From Myxococcota bacterium (GTDB taxonomy: Bacteria; Myxococcota_A; UBA9160; SMWR01): a DNA stretch of 64,000 nucleotides. A program made the translations under genes and the position numbers. The stretch lies in NCBI GenBank assembly GCA_022447545.1, contig JAKVBI010000015.1, positions 124,001 to 188,000 of the forward strand, given 5' to 3'. This document shows, one piece after another, positions 27,648-37,150 of the stretch. Positions within the stretch are counted from its first letter, which is position 1, and each line of letters starts with the position of its first letter. The notes under the pieces are model-generated. The model worked only from the letters and a program-made list of their open reading frames with translations, ran no database searches and was not told the origin of the DNA.

Positions 27648-29681
27648 ATGGGCTTGACCTGGGGCATGGCACAGCGTCTGGCAGCTGCCGGGCTGGCCCC
27701 TCTTTCTTTGGCTCTCCTGTTCACCCACTGCGCCCTCTCGCCGGACTTCGCCTACCTGCGCGACGAGCCGGGAGCCATCTGGATCATGGCGCCCACGCGC
27801 GTCGATGCCCGCCTGCATCAATGGGGAGATCCCAACATCCCACACACTCGCTTCTCGCGACTGGTGAGCGGTCTCGGCCCTGAGGCCACCCTGCGCGTAC
27901 GCGCCCTGGGGGACTTCGTGGTGAGGGCCAACGGCACGCCGTTGGGCGGGGCCGTCCCGGCGCGCCCGGGTGACTGGCGAGAGGAAAGCCGCTTTGCCCT
28001 GGGAAACCGGGACCTCCCAGAGAACTTCGAATTACAGATCGACGTGGCCAACCGGCACGGGCCGGCGCTGCTGTGGGCAAGGTTGGAAGGCCTCGTGGAT
28101 CCACCAGACGCCGTGGCCACCGATGCCACATGGCAAACGCGAATCACGGGGGGAATCGCAGACGGCACCCAAGGGCCAGCCATTCGGGCGGATGACACGC
28201 GACCCAACCCCGCCGCGTACGGTGGCGTGGCTCCCGGCCGGGCCCTGGGCCGTCAGACCGGAAGCCTGTTGGCCCTGTTCATCGTCTCGGCGCTGGCTTT
28301 TGCGGGCTGGCGACGCCTTGCTACGGGCGCGGTAGCTGGGGCGCCGACCGGCTCGAGGCGAGCCGTCGGATTTGCGGTGGCACTGACCCTCGGAGTCTGG
28401 TCGATCTTTTTGACTCGCTTTCTGGAAATCCCCCTACACGTGGGCTTCGACGCATTACACCACCACGCCTATGTCGCCTGGCTGCTGGAACGCGGCGAGA
28501 TCCCCCTCGCCACCGACGGCTGGTCGACCTTCCACCCTCCCCTCTTCTACGCCGGTATGGGCCTGCTTCAGGAAGGGGTGGAGCAGTCGGGCATCGCGAT
28601 CCCGGAAGCACTCGTAGCCCGCAGCCTGCCCTTCTTGGCGGGGCTCGTCTCGGTCCTGCTGGTGCTCGCCACAGCCCGGGCGCTCTGGCCCGGGCGCGTC
28701 AAACTCCAGGTTCTGAGCCTGGGCTTTGCGTCCCTGCTCCCTGCCCATGTCTACAGCAGCGCCTACTTCTCCAACGAATCGCTGCACACGGCCCTCGCCA
28801 CAGCCGCCATCCTGGTGACCACCCGACTGCTGCTCGTCCCCACCACGCCTGCCGCTGCCGTCGCGGGAGTGGGTGTTCTGATCGGCTTGGCTGCACTGAC
28901 GAAATTCACAGCCGTGGTCCTCGCTCCACTGTGCCTGTTCTTCCTGCTCTGCAAACAACTCGCCGTGGACGGGCAATCGCCAGGGCGGATCGTGGGCGCC
29001 GGCATTGGGTACACGTTCGCGGTACTCGCCATTGCAGGGGGGTACTACGCGCGCAACATCGCCCTGTTTGGGGACCCCTTCCTAGCCAACTGGGGCCGTC
29101 TACCTGGAACCGACACCTCGTGGTGGCAGCAGCCGGGGTTCCACACCTGGCGCTACTACACGAGCTTCGGCGCGGCCCTGAGCCAACCCTTCATGGCCGG
29201 CTTCGAATCGTTCTGGGACAGCGTGTATTCGACCCTCTGGGGAGATGGGTTCGTGGCGGGCCGTGCCTATCCCGCGCAACGCCACCCCTTCTGGAACTAC
29301 GACTTCATGGCACTGAACTACTGGGCGGGGCTTCCCGCCACGGGGCTGGTGGCGTTGGGAGGCGTGCGGGCCGTGCGCACGGCTCTGGGCCAGGGCGATC
29401 CAGGTCGGAGAGCCGCCTTTTCGTTCCTAACCACACTGAGCTGGATGGTCCTGCTTGGTTTTCTCTACACGTCACTTCGCGCGCCCTTCTTCTCTCAGGC
29501 GAAAGCCAGCTATGGCCTGTTACTCCTGGCGCCGGCGTCCATCTTCTTTGCCCTCGGGTTCGAGGCTTGTGACAACGCCCTGCGGCGTTCGCGCTCTCCC
29601 TCTGTCCAGGTAGCGCGAGCAGCTTTGTATGCAGGTCTGTTCATGTGTTGGAGCGTCGCTTTTCTCTCCTTCGCCGGCTAG
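27648..29681 (+). CDS. Polytopic membrane protein, GT39/ArnT-like glycosyltransferase
   Basis: About 677 residues. After an N-terminal hydrophobic segment there is a ~170-residue, mostly polar, probably periplasmic region (~40-200), which is unusual for the family. A GT-C-type membrane region follows, with about eleven helices. The first large loop contains FDALHHHAYVAWLLERGEIPL and STFHPPLFYAGM, resembling the acceptor/donor loop of dolichyl/undecaprenyl-phosphate sugar transferases (family 39). The usual DE pair is replaced by D-A-L-H-H, so activity is uncertain. Start choice is weak: ATG at 27648 is used, ATG at 27666 is possible. Confidence 0.75.
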   Translation: MGLTWGMAQRLAAAGLAPLSLALLFTHCALSPDFAYLRDEPGAIWIMAPTRVDARLHQWGDPNIPHTRFSRLVSGLGPEATLRVRALGDFVVRANGTPLGGAVPARPGDWREESRFALGNRDLPENFELQIDVANRHGPALLWARLEGLVDPPDAVATDATWQTRITGGIADGTQGPAIRADDTRPNPAAYGGVAPGRALGRQTGSLLALFIVSALAFAGWRRLATGAVAGAPTGSRRAVGFAVALTLGVWSIFLTRFLEIPLHVGFDALHHHAYVAWLLERGEIPLATDGWSTFHPPLFYAGMGLLQEGVEQSGIAIPEALVARSLPFLAGLVSVLLVLATARALWPGRVKLQVLSLGFASLLPAHVYSSAYFSNESLHTALATAAILVTTRLLLVPTTPAAAVAGVGVLIGLAALTKFTAVVLAPLCLFFLLCKQLAVDGQSPGRIVGAGIGYTFAVLAIAGGYYARNIALFGDPFLANWGRLPGTDTSWWQQPGFHTWRYYTSFGAALSQPFMAGFESFWDSVYSTLWGDGFVAGRAYPAQRHPFWNYDFMALNYWAGLPATGLVALGGVRAVRTALGQGDPGRRAAFSFLTTLSWMVLLGFLYTSLRAPFFSQAKASYGLLLLAPASIFFALGFEACDNALRRSRSPSVQVARAALYAGLFMCWSVAFLSFAG

Positions 29682-29713
29682 GCCAGCCCTGCCCAAAAAC
29701 GGGAAGCGCTCGC

Positions 29714-29733
29714 CTGGAGTCTTCAGACTCCGG
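29714..29733. terminator. Candidate bidirectional transcription-end hairpin between convergent genes
   Basis: Near-perfect stem (GGAGTCT-TC-AGACTCC core, extended by two pairs) in the 53-bp gap between two converging stops. There is no T-tract on either side, so it is only suggestive. Its arms are the same seven bases as those of the hairpin at 5956-5980, in opposite order. Confidence 0.35.
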
Positions 29734-29734
29734 C

Positions 29735-30082
29735 TCAAATCCCGAAGAAGTGAAGCCGCCGGCGGCCTTCCAGGTGGTCGGGCGTGACCACGTAGTCCCC
29801 GCCCACGGTCTGCGCGAAGACCGTTCCCGCTACCTGCGTATCGCCAAACGTCCACACCAACACCATCGTGCTCAAAGCCAGTCCACCGCTCGCGTAGACG
29901 AGCTTGAGCGGGGCGTAGACCAAGCTGCAGGCCGCAGCCCCGAGACCGAGGGTTCCCTCGCTGGCCAGATTACGATCCGAGGCCTGGGCCGGCGCGGCCA
30001 GCAACACGGTCAGCATCAGAACCGCCAGCAGGCCCGCTGCAGTCACCGTCACATATTTCGAAAGGGTTTGCCTCACCCTCAT
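29735..30082 (-). CDS. Small exported or membrane protein of unknown function
   Basis: A 115-residue protein. It has a signal peptide (AAGLLAVLMLTVLLAAPAQAS, split over residues ~15-35, cleavage after AQA) and a second hydrophobic segment (GLALSTMVLVWTFG, ~70-83). It ends with TVGGDYVVTPDHLEGRR and an aromatic tail. GGGAGG precedes the ATG. The pattern resembles small exported proteins common in delta-proteobacteria, but no domain is assigned. It is convergent with the GT39-like gene and divergent from the LolA-like gene. Confidence 0.7.
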   Translation of the reverse strand: MRVRQTLSKYVTVTAAGLLAVLMLTVLLAAPAQASDRNLASEGTLGLGAAACSLVYAPLKLVYASGGLALSTMVLVWTFGDTQVAGTVFAQTVGGDYVVTPDHLEGRRRLHFFGI

Positions 30083-30306
30083 GCTCTTCAACCTCCCGTC
30101 TCGCCGCCGCGGACCAAGGGTCACATGGCATGCAAACGAATCAGAGGTTGCAGGGAGCCGGTCGTGGGGTCAATGCGAGCGGCACGAGAGGGTTCGATCT
30201 CGAAAATTCGGGCCGGGTCCGGTGGATTCTCGGACATGGGGCAGAATCGAGTATTCTGGGAGCGGGCCCAAACCTGCACTCGATGCCAGAACCCGAAGAG
30301 GACACG

Positions 30307-31131
30307 ATGCGATCGAGAGTCCTATCCATGCTCACACCCTTCGCCGCTGGGCTCACTCTCATGGTCCTCGTTCAACTCCCGCGGTCAAGCCAGGCGGAGC
30401 CCCTCACCGGGCTGGAGATCATGACCCTCGTCGATGGACGCGACGACGGCGACTACAGCATCCAAGACATGCGGATGCTTTTGATCGACAAGAACGGCGG
30501 CCAACGCGTGCGTCAGATGCGTTCCTGGGGACGCGACCAGGGTGAAGACACCCAGTCCATCATGTTTTTTCTCTCCCCCGCCGACGTGAAGGAAACAGGC
30601 TTCCTCACCTACGACTACGACGACTCCGAGCGCGACGATGACCAGTGGCTCTATCTCCCTGCTCTCAAGAAGGTCAAGCGCATTGCATCGAGCGACAAGA
30701 GCGGAAGCTTCATGGGCTCGGACTTCAGCTATGCGGACATGACCAAGCGAAAGCTCGACCAGTACGACTACCGACTGATGAAAGAACTCGAGATCGACGG
30801 CGTCCCGGTCTGGCAGGTCGAAGCGGTCCCCAACAATCCCAAGGAGATCAAAGAGACCGGTTACACCAAGACCGTGTACTTCGTCCGAAAAGACAATTAT
30901 GTCTCCATCCGCTCCGTGAGCTGGGTCAAGAAGGGCAAGCGCCTCAAATACTTCGAAGTCGAAAAGCTGGAACAAATCGACGGCATCTGGGTCGCCACGG
31001 AGATGCACATGACGCTCAAGAAGGGCAAGAAAACCCTTCACAAGACGATCCTCACCGCGAGCAACGTGCGGTTCAACCAGGACATCGACGAAAACCAGTT
31101 CACCACTCGCCAGCTCGAAAAGGGCCTCTAG
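30307..31131 (+). CDS. LolA-like outer-membrane lipoprotein-sorting protein (COG2834 type)
   Basis: A 274-residue periplasmic protein. It has an N-terminal signal peptide (cleavage near SSQAEP, residue ~30) and then the LolA-like fold typical of the TP_0789/COG2834 group: GLEIMTLVDGRDDGDYSIQD, QSIMFFLSPADVKETGFLTYDY, and LYLPALKKVKRI followed by SGSFMGSDFSYADM. These proteins usually accompany RND (MMPL) exporters and beta-barrel proteins and may carry hydrophobic cargo across the periplasm. Here the barrel gene follows after 12 bp but no RND gene is present. The ATG has AGAGGA upstream; another in-frame ATG lies 24 bases earlier. Confidence 0.87.
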   Translation: MRSRVLSMLTPFAAGLTLMVLVQLPRSSQAEPLTGLEIMTLVDGRDDGDYSIQDMRMLLIDKNGGQRVRQMRSWGRDQGEDTQSIMFFLSPADVKETGFLTYDYDDSERDDDQWLYLPALKKVKRIASSDKSGSFMGSDFSYADMTKRKLDQYDYRLMKELEIDGVPVWQVEAVPNNPKEIKETGYTKTVYFVRKDNYVSIRSVSWVKKGKRLKYFEVEKLEQIDGIWVATEMHMTLKKGKKTLHKTILTASNVRFNQDIDENQFTTRQLEKGL

Positions 31132-31143
31132 GCGACGTCCCAA

Positions 31144-32538
31144 GTGGCTCGACTGCACCGGAGCCGAACTCGCACGCTTGGGCTGTTGTTGTCGATCGCG
31201 TATCTGCCCCTGACCCTCGTAGGCGCACAGGCCGATGAGATGGACGACGTACTGGGAGGGTTCGACGACGAGGAGCCGGAGATCTTCGACGCGGACCCAT
31301 CGGCCATGGTTGGCATCGAAGAAGATCAACGATTCTGGGATCTCGACGGCAGCTATGAGCTGAGCGCTTCTATCAACTATCTCCCACACGACTCCAGTTC
31401 GGGAAGCGACTACACCGGCGTCATGAGATTGCGCAATCGCCTGAACCTCGAACTCGACTTCGAATTGCCGCGAGACTGGGAGGCGCGCATCGCCGGCTAT
31501 GTGTTCGGCGACCCCATCTACGCGATTCGGGGCCGAGACGACTACACCAGCCAGGTACTCAACGATTACCAATGGGAGGTGGACCTCGGCGAAACCTACC
31601 TCCAGGGCTCACTGCTGCCGAATGTCGATGTGAAGATCGGGCGACAGATCGTGATCTGGGGTCGCTCGGACACCATCCGCGTCATCGACGTCCTGAACCC
31701 TCTCGACAACCGTGAGCCCGGGCGCATCGACATCGAAGACCTCCGCCTGGCCACCGTGATGATTCGGGGGGATGCCTACTTCGGCCCCTGGAGCGTTTCG
31801 GCCATCGCCATCCCCGAACTCCGCTTCAACCGGAATCCACCGTACGGCAGCGATTTCTACACCGCACCCGCTCCCATCCTCGAAACCTCCCCGCGCGTTT
31901 CTGCGTCCAACACCGAGTGGGCGGCCTCGGTCAGCGGCATCTTCTCGGGCTGGGACATCTCATTCCACGCGGCCCGCATCTTCGATGACACCCCGTACGC
32001 CGTGGCAGACGCCAGCCAACCCCTGGGGATCTACTTGGAACACGCGCGGATCTGGGTCGGGGGAGCCAGTGGCAACTTCACCCGAGGTAGTTGGCTCTTC
32101 AAGGGCGAGTTCGCCTATCTCTCGGGTCTCGAGTTCTTCTCGGCATCCGACAAATCGCGCGTCGACGTGCTGCTAGGCGTCGAGTACTACGGCTTCTCCG
32201 ACACCTCCCTGTCCCTCGATATCGCAAATCGACACATCGTCGATTTCGAGCCGGGCATGGCACTGCTGCCGGATTTCGCCCAAAGGGACAGCCAGGAGAT
32301 CGCCCTGCGCTACACGGCCGACTGGATGGCGGATACGCTCCACACGACGGCACTGGGCCTCCTCCTCGGCTGGAAAGCCCAGAACGGCGCCATCGTGCGG
32401 CTTTCGGTGGACTACGATCTGCTCGATGCCCTGGTGGTGGGCGGCGGCATCCTTTTCTTCTTCGAAGGCGAACGCCCGCCCCTGGACGCCTGGGGCAGCA
32501 ACGACCGCATCTTCATGCGAGTGAAGTACAGCTTCTGA
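31144..32538 (+). CDS. Outer-membrane beta-barrel protein (DUF1302-like)
   Basis: A 464-residue protein with a signal peptide (cleavage near VGAQA, residue ~30), a very acidic stretch after it (DEMDDVLGGFDDEEPEIFD), and then alternating beta-strand pattern to a terminal phenylalanine (KYSF), the C-terminal signature of outer-membrane barrels. Segments such as GETYLQGSLLPNVDVKIGRQ and WGRSDTIRVIDVLNPLDNRE match the DUF1302 family associated with RND-type exporters. It follows the LolA-like gene after 12 bp and must be co-transcribed. The GTG start has only a weak ribosome binding site, consistent with coupling. Convergent with the racemase gene. Confidence 0.85.
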   Translation: MARLHRSRTRTLGLLLSIAYLPLTLVGAQADEMDDVLGGFDDEEPEIFDADPSAMVGIEEDQRFWDLDGSYELSASINYLPHDSSSGSDYTGVMRLRNRLNLELDFELPRDWEARIAGYVFGDPIYAIRGRDDYTSQVLNDYQWEVDLGETYLQGSLLPNVDVKIGRQIVIWGRSDTIRVIDVLNPLDNREPGRIDIEDLRLATVMIRGDAYFGPWSVSAIAIPELRFNRNPPYGSDFYTAPAPILETSPRVSASNTEWAASVSGIFSGWDISFHAARIFDDTPYAVADASQPLGIYLEHARIWVGGASGNFTRGSWLFKGEFAYLSGLEFFSASDKSRVDVLLGVEYYGFSDTSLSLDIANRHIVDFEPGMALLPDFAQRDSQEIALRYTADWMADTLHTTALGLLLGWKAQNGAIVRLSVDYDLLDALVVGGGILFFFEGERPPLDAWGSNDRIFMRVKYSF

Positions 32539-32561
32539 ATGGAGGACGGACGCCGGCGCCT

Positions 32562-33704
32562 CTAGGCAATCACCTTTTCCCCACGCAGGCGCTCCACCTC
32601 CTCGGCCGCGAAGCCGAAGTCGTGCAGCACCTCGTCGCTGTGCTCGCCGGGTGACGACGGGGGGCGATCGATGGACCCAGGGGTGCGGCTGAAACGGGGA
32701 GCTGGCGCTGGCTGGACCACCCCATCCACGTCTACGAAGGTCTGGCGTTCCCGCATGTGGGGATGGTCCGCGGCCTCGCTCATGGACAGAACCGGGGCGA
32801 AGCAAACGTCGCTGCCCTCCATCAACTCGCACCATTCGGCGCGGGTCTTCGTCTTGAAGAGCTTGGCAAAGCGCTCCTTCATCTCCGGCCAGCTCTGTCG
32901 ATCCATCTGCCGCGGAAGCTCCTCGCCCTCGAGCCCCGTTCGTGCGAGCAACTCGGCGTAGAACTGAGGTTCGATGGATCCGATCGAAACGTAAAGCCCA
33001 TCAGACGTTTCGTAGACGTCATAAAAATGGGAGCCCGTATCGAGCAGGTTGGCTCCCCGCTCATCGTTCCAGATCCCCATGGCGCGAAGCCCGTAGATGA
33101 AGGTCGTGAGCAATGCCGCGCCGTCCACCATCGCGGCATCCACGACCTGGCCCTGCCCCGAACGCGACGTCTCGAGCAAAGCGGCAAGTACTCCGATGGC
33201 CATCAACATGCCACCACCACCGAAATCACCCACCAGGTTGAGGGGCGGGACCGGGGCTTGGCCGGCCCGCCCAATGGGATCGAGGGCACCCGCGAGAGCG
33301 ATGTAGTTGATGTCGTGCCCTGCGGCGTGAGCCATGGGACCTGTCTGGCCCCAACCCGTCATCCGTCCGTAGACCAGGCGCGGGTTGCGTTCCAGACACG
33401 TATCGGGGCCAATTCCCAGGCGTTCCATGACACCCGGCCGAAACCCCTCGATGAGTGCATCACTCTTCTCGACGAGTTTGAGCAGAGTTTCCACACCGGC
33501 ACTCTGCTTGAGGTCCAACCCCAGGCTGCGCCGACCCCGGTTCATGACATCCTTGGATGCCGCACCGGTAATGTTGCTCTGGACCGCCTGGGCACGATCG
33601 ACCCGAACCACGTCCGCACCCAGGTCCGCCAGGACCATGGCGGCATAGGGACCCGGACCAATCCCCGCAATCTCAAGAACCCGGAACCCATTGAGGGGAC
33701 CCAT
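32562..33704 (-). CDS. Alpha-methylacyl-CoA racemase (CaiB/BaiF family)
   Basis: A 380-residue family III CoA-transferase relative. It is called a racemase because it has GRMTGWGQTGPMAHAAGHDINYI (split about residues 113-135, with the catalytic His) and NLVGDFGGGGM (about 160, with the catalytic Asp), which match AMACR/MCR. Such enzymes interconvert (R)- and (S)-2-methylacyl-CoA in branched-chain or sterol side-chain breakdown. It contrasts with the other family member at 1293-2471, which has the transferase-type GTSLGD segment. It lies downstream of the unknown 141-residue protein and the amidohydrolase on the same strand. Confidence 0.9.
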   Translation of the reverse strand: MGPLNGFRVLEIAGIGPGPYAAMVLADLGADVVRVDRAQAVQSNITGAASKDVMNRGRRSLGLDLKQSAGVETLLKLVEKSDALIEGFRPGVMERLGIGPDTCLERNPRLVYGRMTGWGQTGPMAHAAGHDINYIALAGALDPIGRAGQAPVPPLNLVGDFGGGGMLMAIGVLAALLETSRSGQGQVVDAAMVDGAALLTTFIYGLRAMGIWNDERGANLLDTGSHFYDVYETSDGLYVSIGSIEPQFYAELLARTGLEGEELPRQMDRQSWPEMKERFAKLFKTKTRAEWCELMEGSDVCFAPVLSMSEAADHPHMRERQTFVDVDGVVQPAPAPRFSRTPGSIDRPPSSPGEHSDEVLHDFGFAAEEVERLRGEKVIA

Positions 33705-33783
33705 ACTGACTCCATAGATGAGCCATGAAAAAGGAAGGGTACGCCGGTCGCACCAATCCCTTCACACAGAAATGAGAAGAAAG

Positions 33784-34209
33784 TTACTCCGAAGGCAGGT
33801 CGTAGACCGCGGTGTGTGAGGGCTCGGGTGCGCGATCAACCGCATCGCGAATGAGCTCCCAGGAAGTGCGGAAGAGGTCTGCATCCAGATCATTTGCCAG
33901 CGCCTCGAATCCAGCCTTGGAAATCATTTCCGGCAGATTCTCTCGCACCTGCTCGAGCGCCCACTCGACACCGTTGCCCACCTCTGCAGCATCGAGCCCG
34001 AGTTGCCCAGGGGCACTGGGCGGCATGTGGTAGTGGGGATCCTTTCGAAAACAATCGAAGCGGAGCACCTGGGTCTCACGATCGGCCTCACCATAGACCT
34101 CGATGCTATAGCCACCATCATCGTCGATGGTGCGCTGCAACACTTCGAAAACGAGGCCTCCGAGGACAACGCTCTCCTTCTCACCGGTAGAGATGGTGAT
34201 CTTGGGCAT
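33784..34209 (-). CDS. Uncharacterised 141-residue protein
   Basis: Soluble, acidic protein with no recognised domain. The first half is beta-rich (PKITISTGEKESVVLGGLVF, TQVLRFDCFRKDPHYHMPP with three clustered aromatic/His residues near 73-78), and the second half is helical (VEWALEQVRENLPEMISKAGF). The histidines could bind a metal or ligand, but that is a guess. It sits between the amidohydrolase and racemase genes (58 and 79 bp gaps), all on the minus strand, so it is probably part of that operon. No signal peptide or membrane helix. Confidence 0.7.
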   Translation of the reverse strand: MPKITISTGEKESVVLGGLVFEVLQRTIDDDGGYSIEVYGEADRETQVLRFDCFRKDPHYHMPPSAPGQLGLDAAEVGNGVEWALEQVRENLPEMISKAGFEALANDLDADLFRTSWELIRDAVDRAPEPSHTAVYDLPSE

Positions 34210-34267
34210 GCGGGGACCTCCAGAGTCGTGGACCTGAGATTCGGATGATCGGGCGACCGCCGCGCGG

Positions 34268-35995
34268 TCAGCCCGCGCCACCCGGAACTTCGACACTCGA
34301 AGTATCGCGTCCGGAACGCAACACCGTACCGGGCAGTTCGCCAGTCGCGTTTTGACCACGCACCACCTCGACGCCATTGACGAATACGTGTTCGATTCCC
34401 TCGGCATCGGCGTAGAGGCGACCCGCTCCCGCGGGCATGTCGTAGCGGGTGTAGGTCGGACCCGTGCCCACCGTGTCCGGGTCGAAGACCACCAGGTCTG
34501 CGAACCAACCCTCCTCGACGCGACCGCGCTCCTTGAGCCCGTACAGGCGAGCCGGGACATCCGTGAGCTGTCGGACGGCCTCCTCAAGAGAGATGACACC
34601 CTGCTCGCGCACGCCCGGCCCGAGCACCTGGGTGGAGAACGCGAACGTATCGATCATGTCCAGATGGGCGCCGGCATCCGACGCGCCGATCACTGTGCGA
34701 TCGTCGTGCCAGGCGTCACTGCGCAACTGCCAGGTCTCCTTGTCGTCGGCTCCGGTCATGGGACTGAAGCTCGTCTTGAGATCCTCGGCCAAGGTCAGGT
34801 CGATCATGGCGTCGAAAGGTGTCTTCCCCTGCTCTTCGGCGATCTCGCCGATGCTACGGCCCACAAGGTCCTGATGCTCGGGCTTGACCACCTCGTCCAC
34901 GAGCATGTTCTCCCAGTTCGCGATCCCACGGAACGCACCCGACGCTTTCGAACGCGCCGTTGCATCGAGTTCCGCGCGGAAGCTGGGATCCGACAGTTTC
35001 TGGATCCGATCCTCGATGGGCAGCTTGAAGAACTCGTCCATGCCTGCCAGCGCGTCGAACACGAAACCACTCGTGAAATTGATGCGAATGTGCATGCGCT
35101 GGGGAACCGTCAGTGCAAGCACCTCCGCGCCTTGGCGGCGGGCGAAGTCACTGGCCGAGAGTTGCTTTTCACTGGTCTCCCGGTTCTGCGAACTCGGCAC
35201 CATCACGTTCCAGTTGAGCGGTCGGTTGGCGGCCAGGGACAGGTCGGCCATCAACTGCATTTCGTCTTCGCTGAACACGCCGGTACCCGGCAGGAATTCG
35301 AGGGTCGTTCCCTCGAAGTTCCGAACGGACGCTGCCAGAGCGATCAACTCCTCGCGGCTGGCGTGGCGCGACGGCACGGGCTCTCCGTTCCCATCATTGT
35401 GGGTCCGAGCGACGGTGGACGAAAAGCCCATCCCGCCCGCTTCGAGGGACTCCTCCATGAGACGCACCATGGCGGCCAACTCGTCCGGGGTCGCCTGATG
35501 GCCCACGGCACGTTCGCCCATGACCACGCGCCGCACTGCCGAATGCCCCACCATGAAACCGGCGTTGACACCCAGGTTGCCCTCGAGGAGGTCGAGGTAT
35601 TCGCCAAAGCTCGTCCAACTCCAGGGCACCCCCTGCTGCAAGCTCTCCAGGGGCATCCCTTCCACCCGCGCCAGCATGCGCATCAGGTAGTCGCCCGCAT
35701 CCGGAGACAACGGCGCGATGCTGAAACCGCAATTCCCGCCGAAGATGCTCGTCACTCCGTGAAAACAGGACGGCGAAAGCATCCCGTCCCAGAAGACCTG
35801 AGCGTCGTAATGGGTGTGAACATCGATGAAGCCCGGAGCCACCACCTTGCCCTTGGCATCGATGGTCTGCTTGGCGGTCCCCTCAATGGTGCCCACGGCG
35901 ACGATCCGTCCGTCCTGGATTCCCACGTCCGCGGCGCGCCGCGGCGCTCCCGTGCCGTCTACGAGCGTTCCACCGGTGATGAGTGTGTCGAGCAT
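34268..35995 (-). CDS. Amidohydrolase, N-acyl-D-amino-acid deacylase-like
   Basis: A 575-residue metal-dependent hydrolase. It opens with TLITGGTLVDGTGAPRR (the small beta-sandwich of amidohydrolases), then FIDVHTHYDAQVFWD with the HxH metal ligands (about residues 58-72), GGNCGFSIAPL, VGHSAVR, and the late ASDAGAHLDM with the catalytic aspartate (~458). This arrangement matches the D-aminoacylase family; in this group the actual substrates are often unknown. It is the first of three minus-strand genes with the unknown protein and the racemase, and is divergent from the SDR gene across a 241-bp gap in which no clear promoter was found. Confidence 0.9.
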   Translation of the reverse strand: MLDTLITGGTLVDGTGAPRRAADVGIQDGRIVAVGTIEGTAKQTIDAKGKVVAPGFIDVHTHYDAQVFWDGMLSPSCFHGVTSIFGGNCGFSIAPLSPDAGDYLMRMLARVEGMPLESLQQGVPWSWTSFGEYLDLLEGNLGVNAGFMVGHSAVRRVVMGERAVGHQATPDELAAMVRLMEESLEAGGMGFSSTVARTHNDGNGEPVPSRHASREELIALAASVRNFEGTTLEFLPGTGVFSEDEMQLMADLSLAANRPLNWNVMVPSSQNRETSEKQLSASDFARRQGAEVLALTVPQRMHIRINFTSGFVFDALAGMDEFFKLPIEDRIQKLSDPSFRAELDATARSKASGAFRGIANWENMLVDEVVKPEHQDLVGRSIGEIAEEQGKTPFDAMIDLTLAEDLKTSFSPMTGADDKETWQLRSDAWHDDRTVIGASDAGAHLDMIDTFAFSTQVLGPGVREQGVISLEEAVRQLTDVPARLYGLKERGRVEEGWFADLVVFDPDTVGTGPTYTRYDMPAGAGRLYADAEGIEHVFVNGVEVVRGQNATGELPGTVLRSGRDTSSVEVPGGAG

Positions 35996-36236
35996 GTTCG
36001 TCTCCTCGAAGCTACAGAGTCCATTGAGAGGGTGGCGGCTCCAATGCGGGGATCGCGCAGGACCCGCCCGCCTCGTGCTTCGGCCCTAAGCCGAAAAAGA
36101 GCGGACTTTGAGTATAGATCAGATGCCGTGTGGTTTTCGAACCAGCCTAGGTGCAGCGCCTGAGCCATTGCGCCAACTTGCGGTGAGGCGCAGCCTCAGT
36201 GGACCCGGGCGGTCAACGAGCAATCCGAGGACAAGA

Positions 36237-37097
36237 ATGAGCAAAACAGCGCTGGTGACAGGCGCCAGCCGCGGGATCGGACGAGCGGCAGCGATCCGGC
36301 TGGCCCGGAGCGGCTACGACGTCGCTCTGGCGGCGCGAACGCTGGAGCCCGGTAGTGCAGTAGACCGACACCCCGATGGAACCCTCTACAGGGGAAGCCT
36401 GGAGGAAACCGCCCAGGCCGTACGCGACGAGGGCGCTCGGGCCCTGACCCTGCCCCTCGACCTCCAGAATCGCGCCGCCGCGGAAACCATCGTCGGACAG
36501 GTGCTCGCGGAATGGGGCCAGCTCGACCTGTTGGTCAACAACGCCCTGTACGTCAACTCCGTGTCCCAGGCTCTATTGCTCTCCACCGATCCTGACGAAT
36601 TCGCCCACCTGATCGTGAGCAACGTGGTCACGCCCATGGTTCTCACCCAGAGAGCTGTTTCGGCCATGGTCGAACACGGCGATGGCTGCGTGATCAACGT
36701 GGTTTCGGCCGCGAGTCGCATTCAGCCCCCTGCCCCCACCGGTTCCGGGGGCTGGGCGTTCAGCTATGCGGCCGTGAAAGCCGCATTCTCGAGGCTGACC
36801 CCCATGCTCCACGTCGAGCACCACACCGAGGGGATCCGGTCCTACGGGGTCGAACCCGGAGGGGTTGCCACGGACTCCTTCCGGGCCGCCTTCCCTCCCG
36901 AGAGCCTGGAACAGTTCCTCAAGGATCCCGCCATGAATCTGGTCCGTGAAGACGTACCGGCCGCCGCCATCGAATGGCTGGCCCTTGGATCGCCCGAGGC
37001 CATCGCTCTGTCCGGGCGAACGCTCGACTGCGAACGCTTGTGCCGCGAGCAAAGACTGCTCCCGGAATCCGAGATCCTGCTGGCGGGTGCTCCCTGA
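36237..37097 (+). CDS. Short-chain dehydrogenase/reductase
   Basis: SDR of 286 residues. TGASRGIGRAAA lies at residues 8-19, NNALYVNS replaces the usual NNAG near 102, the catalytic Ser is in NVVSAASR, and the catalytic Tyr-Lys pair is in SYAAVKAAF. The C-terminal LSGRTLDCERLC resembles relatives acting on hydroxyacyl or steroid substrates, but specificity is unknown. The start was chosen for the GAGGACAAGA upstream; the frame continues 43 codons further. It stands alone on the plus strand between two minus-strand groups. Confidence 0.88.
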   Translation: MSKTALVTGASRGIGRAAAIRLARSGYDVALAARTLEPGSAVDRHPDGTLYRGSLEETAQAVRDEGARALTLPLDLQNRAAAETIVGQVLAEWGQLDLLVNNALYVNSVSQALLLSTDPDEFAHLIVSNVVTPMVLTQRAVSAMVEHGDGCVINVVSAASRIQPPAPTGSGGWAFSYAAVKAAFSRLTPMLHVEHHTEGIRSYGVEPGGVATDSFRAAFPPESLEQFLKDPAMNLVREDVPAAAIEWLALGSPEAIALSGRTLDCERLCREQRLLPESEILLAGAP

Positions 37098-37150
37098 ACT
37101 CCAGCCCGGAGTTGGGTGCGTTCCCGAACCGCGGCGAAACGGACAGGATC

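Noticed and set aside
27618-27648. TTG start 30 bases upstream for the GT39-like gene
   Set aside because: The added residues are glycine-rich and not signal-like; the ATG at 27648 begins the hydrophobic segment.
29753-29764. GCCGCCGGCGGC palindrome
   Set aside because: It lies within the coding part of the small exported protein gene and is explained by GC-rich codons.
34352-36163. 603-codon open frame antisense to the amidohydrolase
   Set aside because: It mirrors a well-supported gene and shows composition of a shadow frame only.
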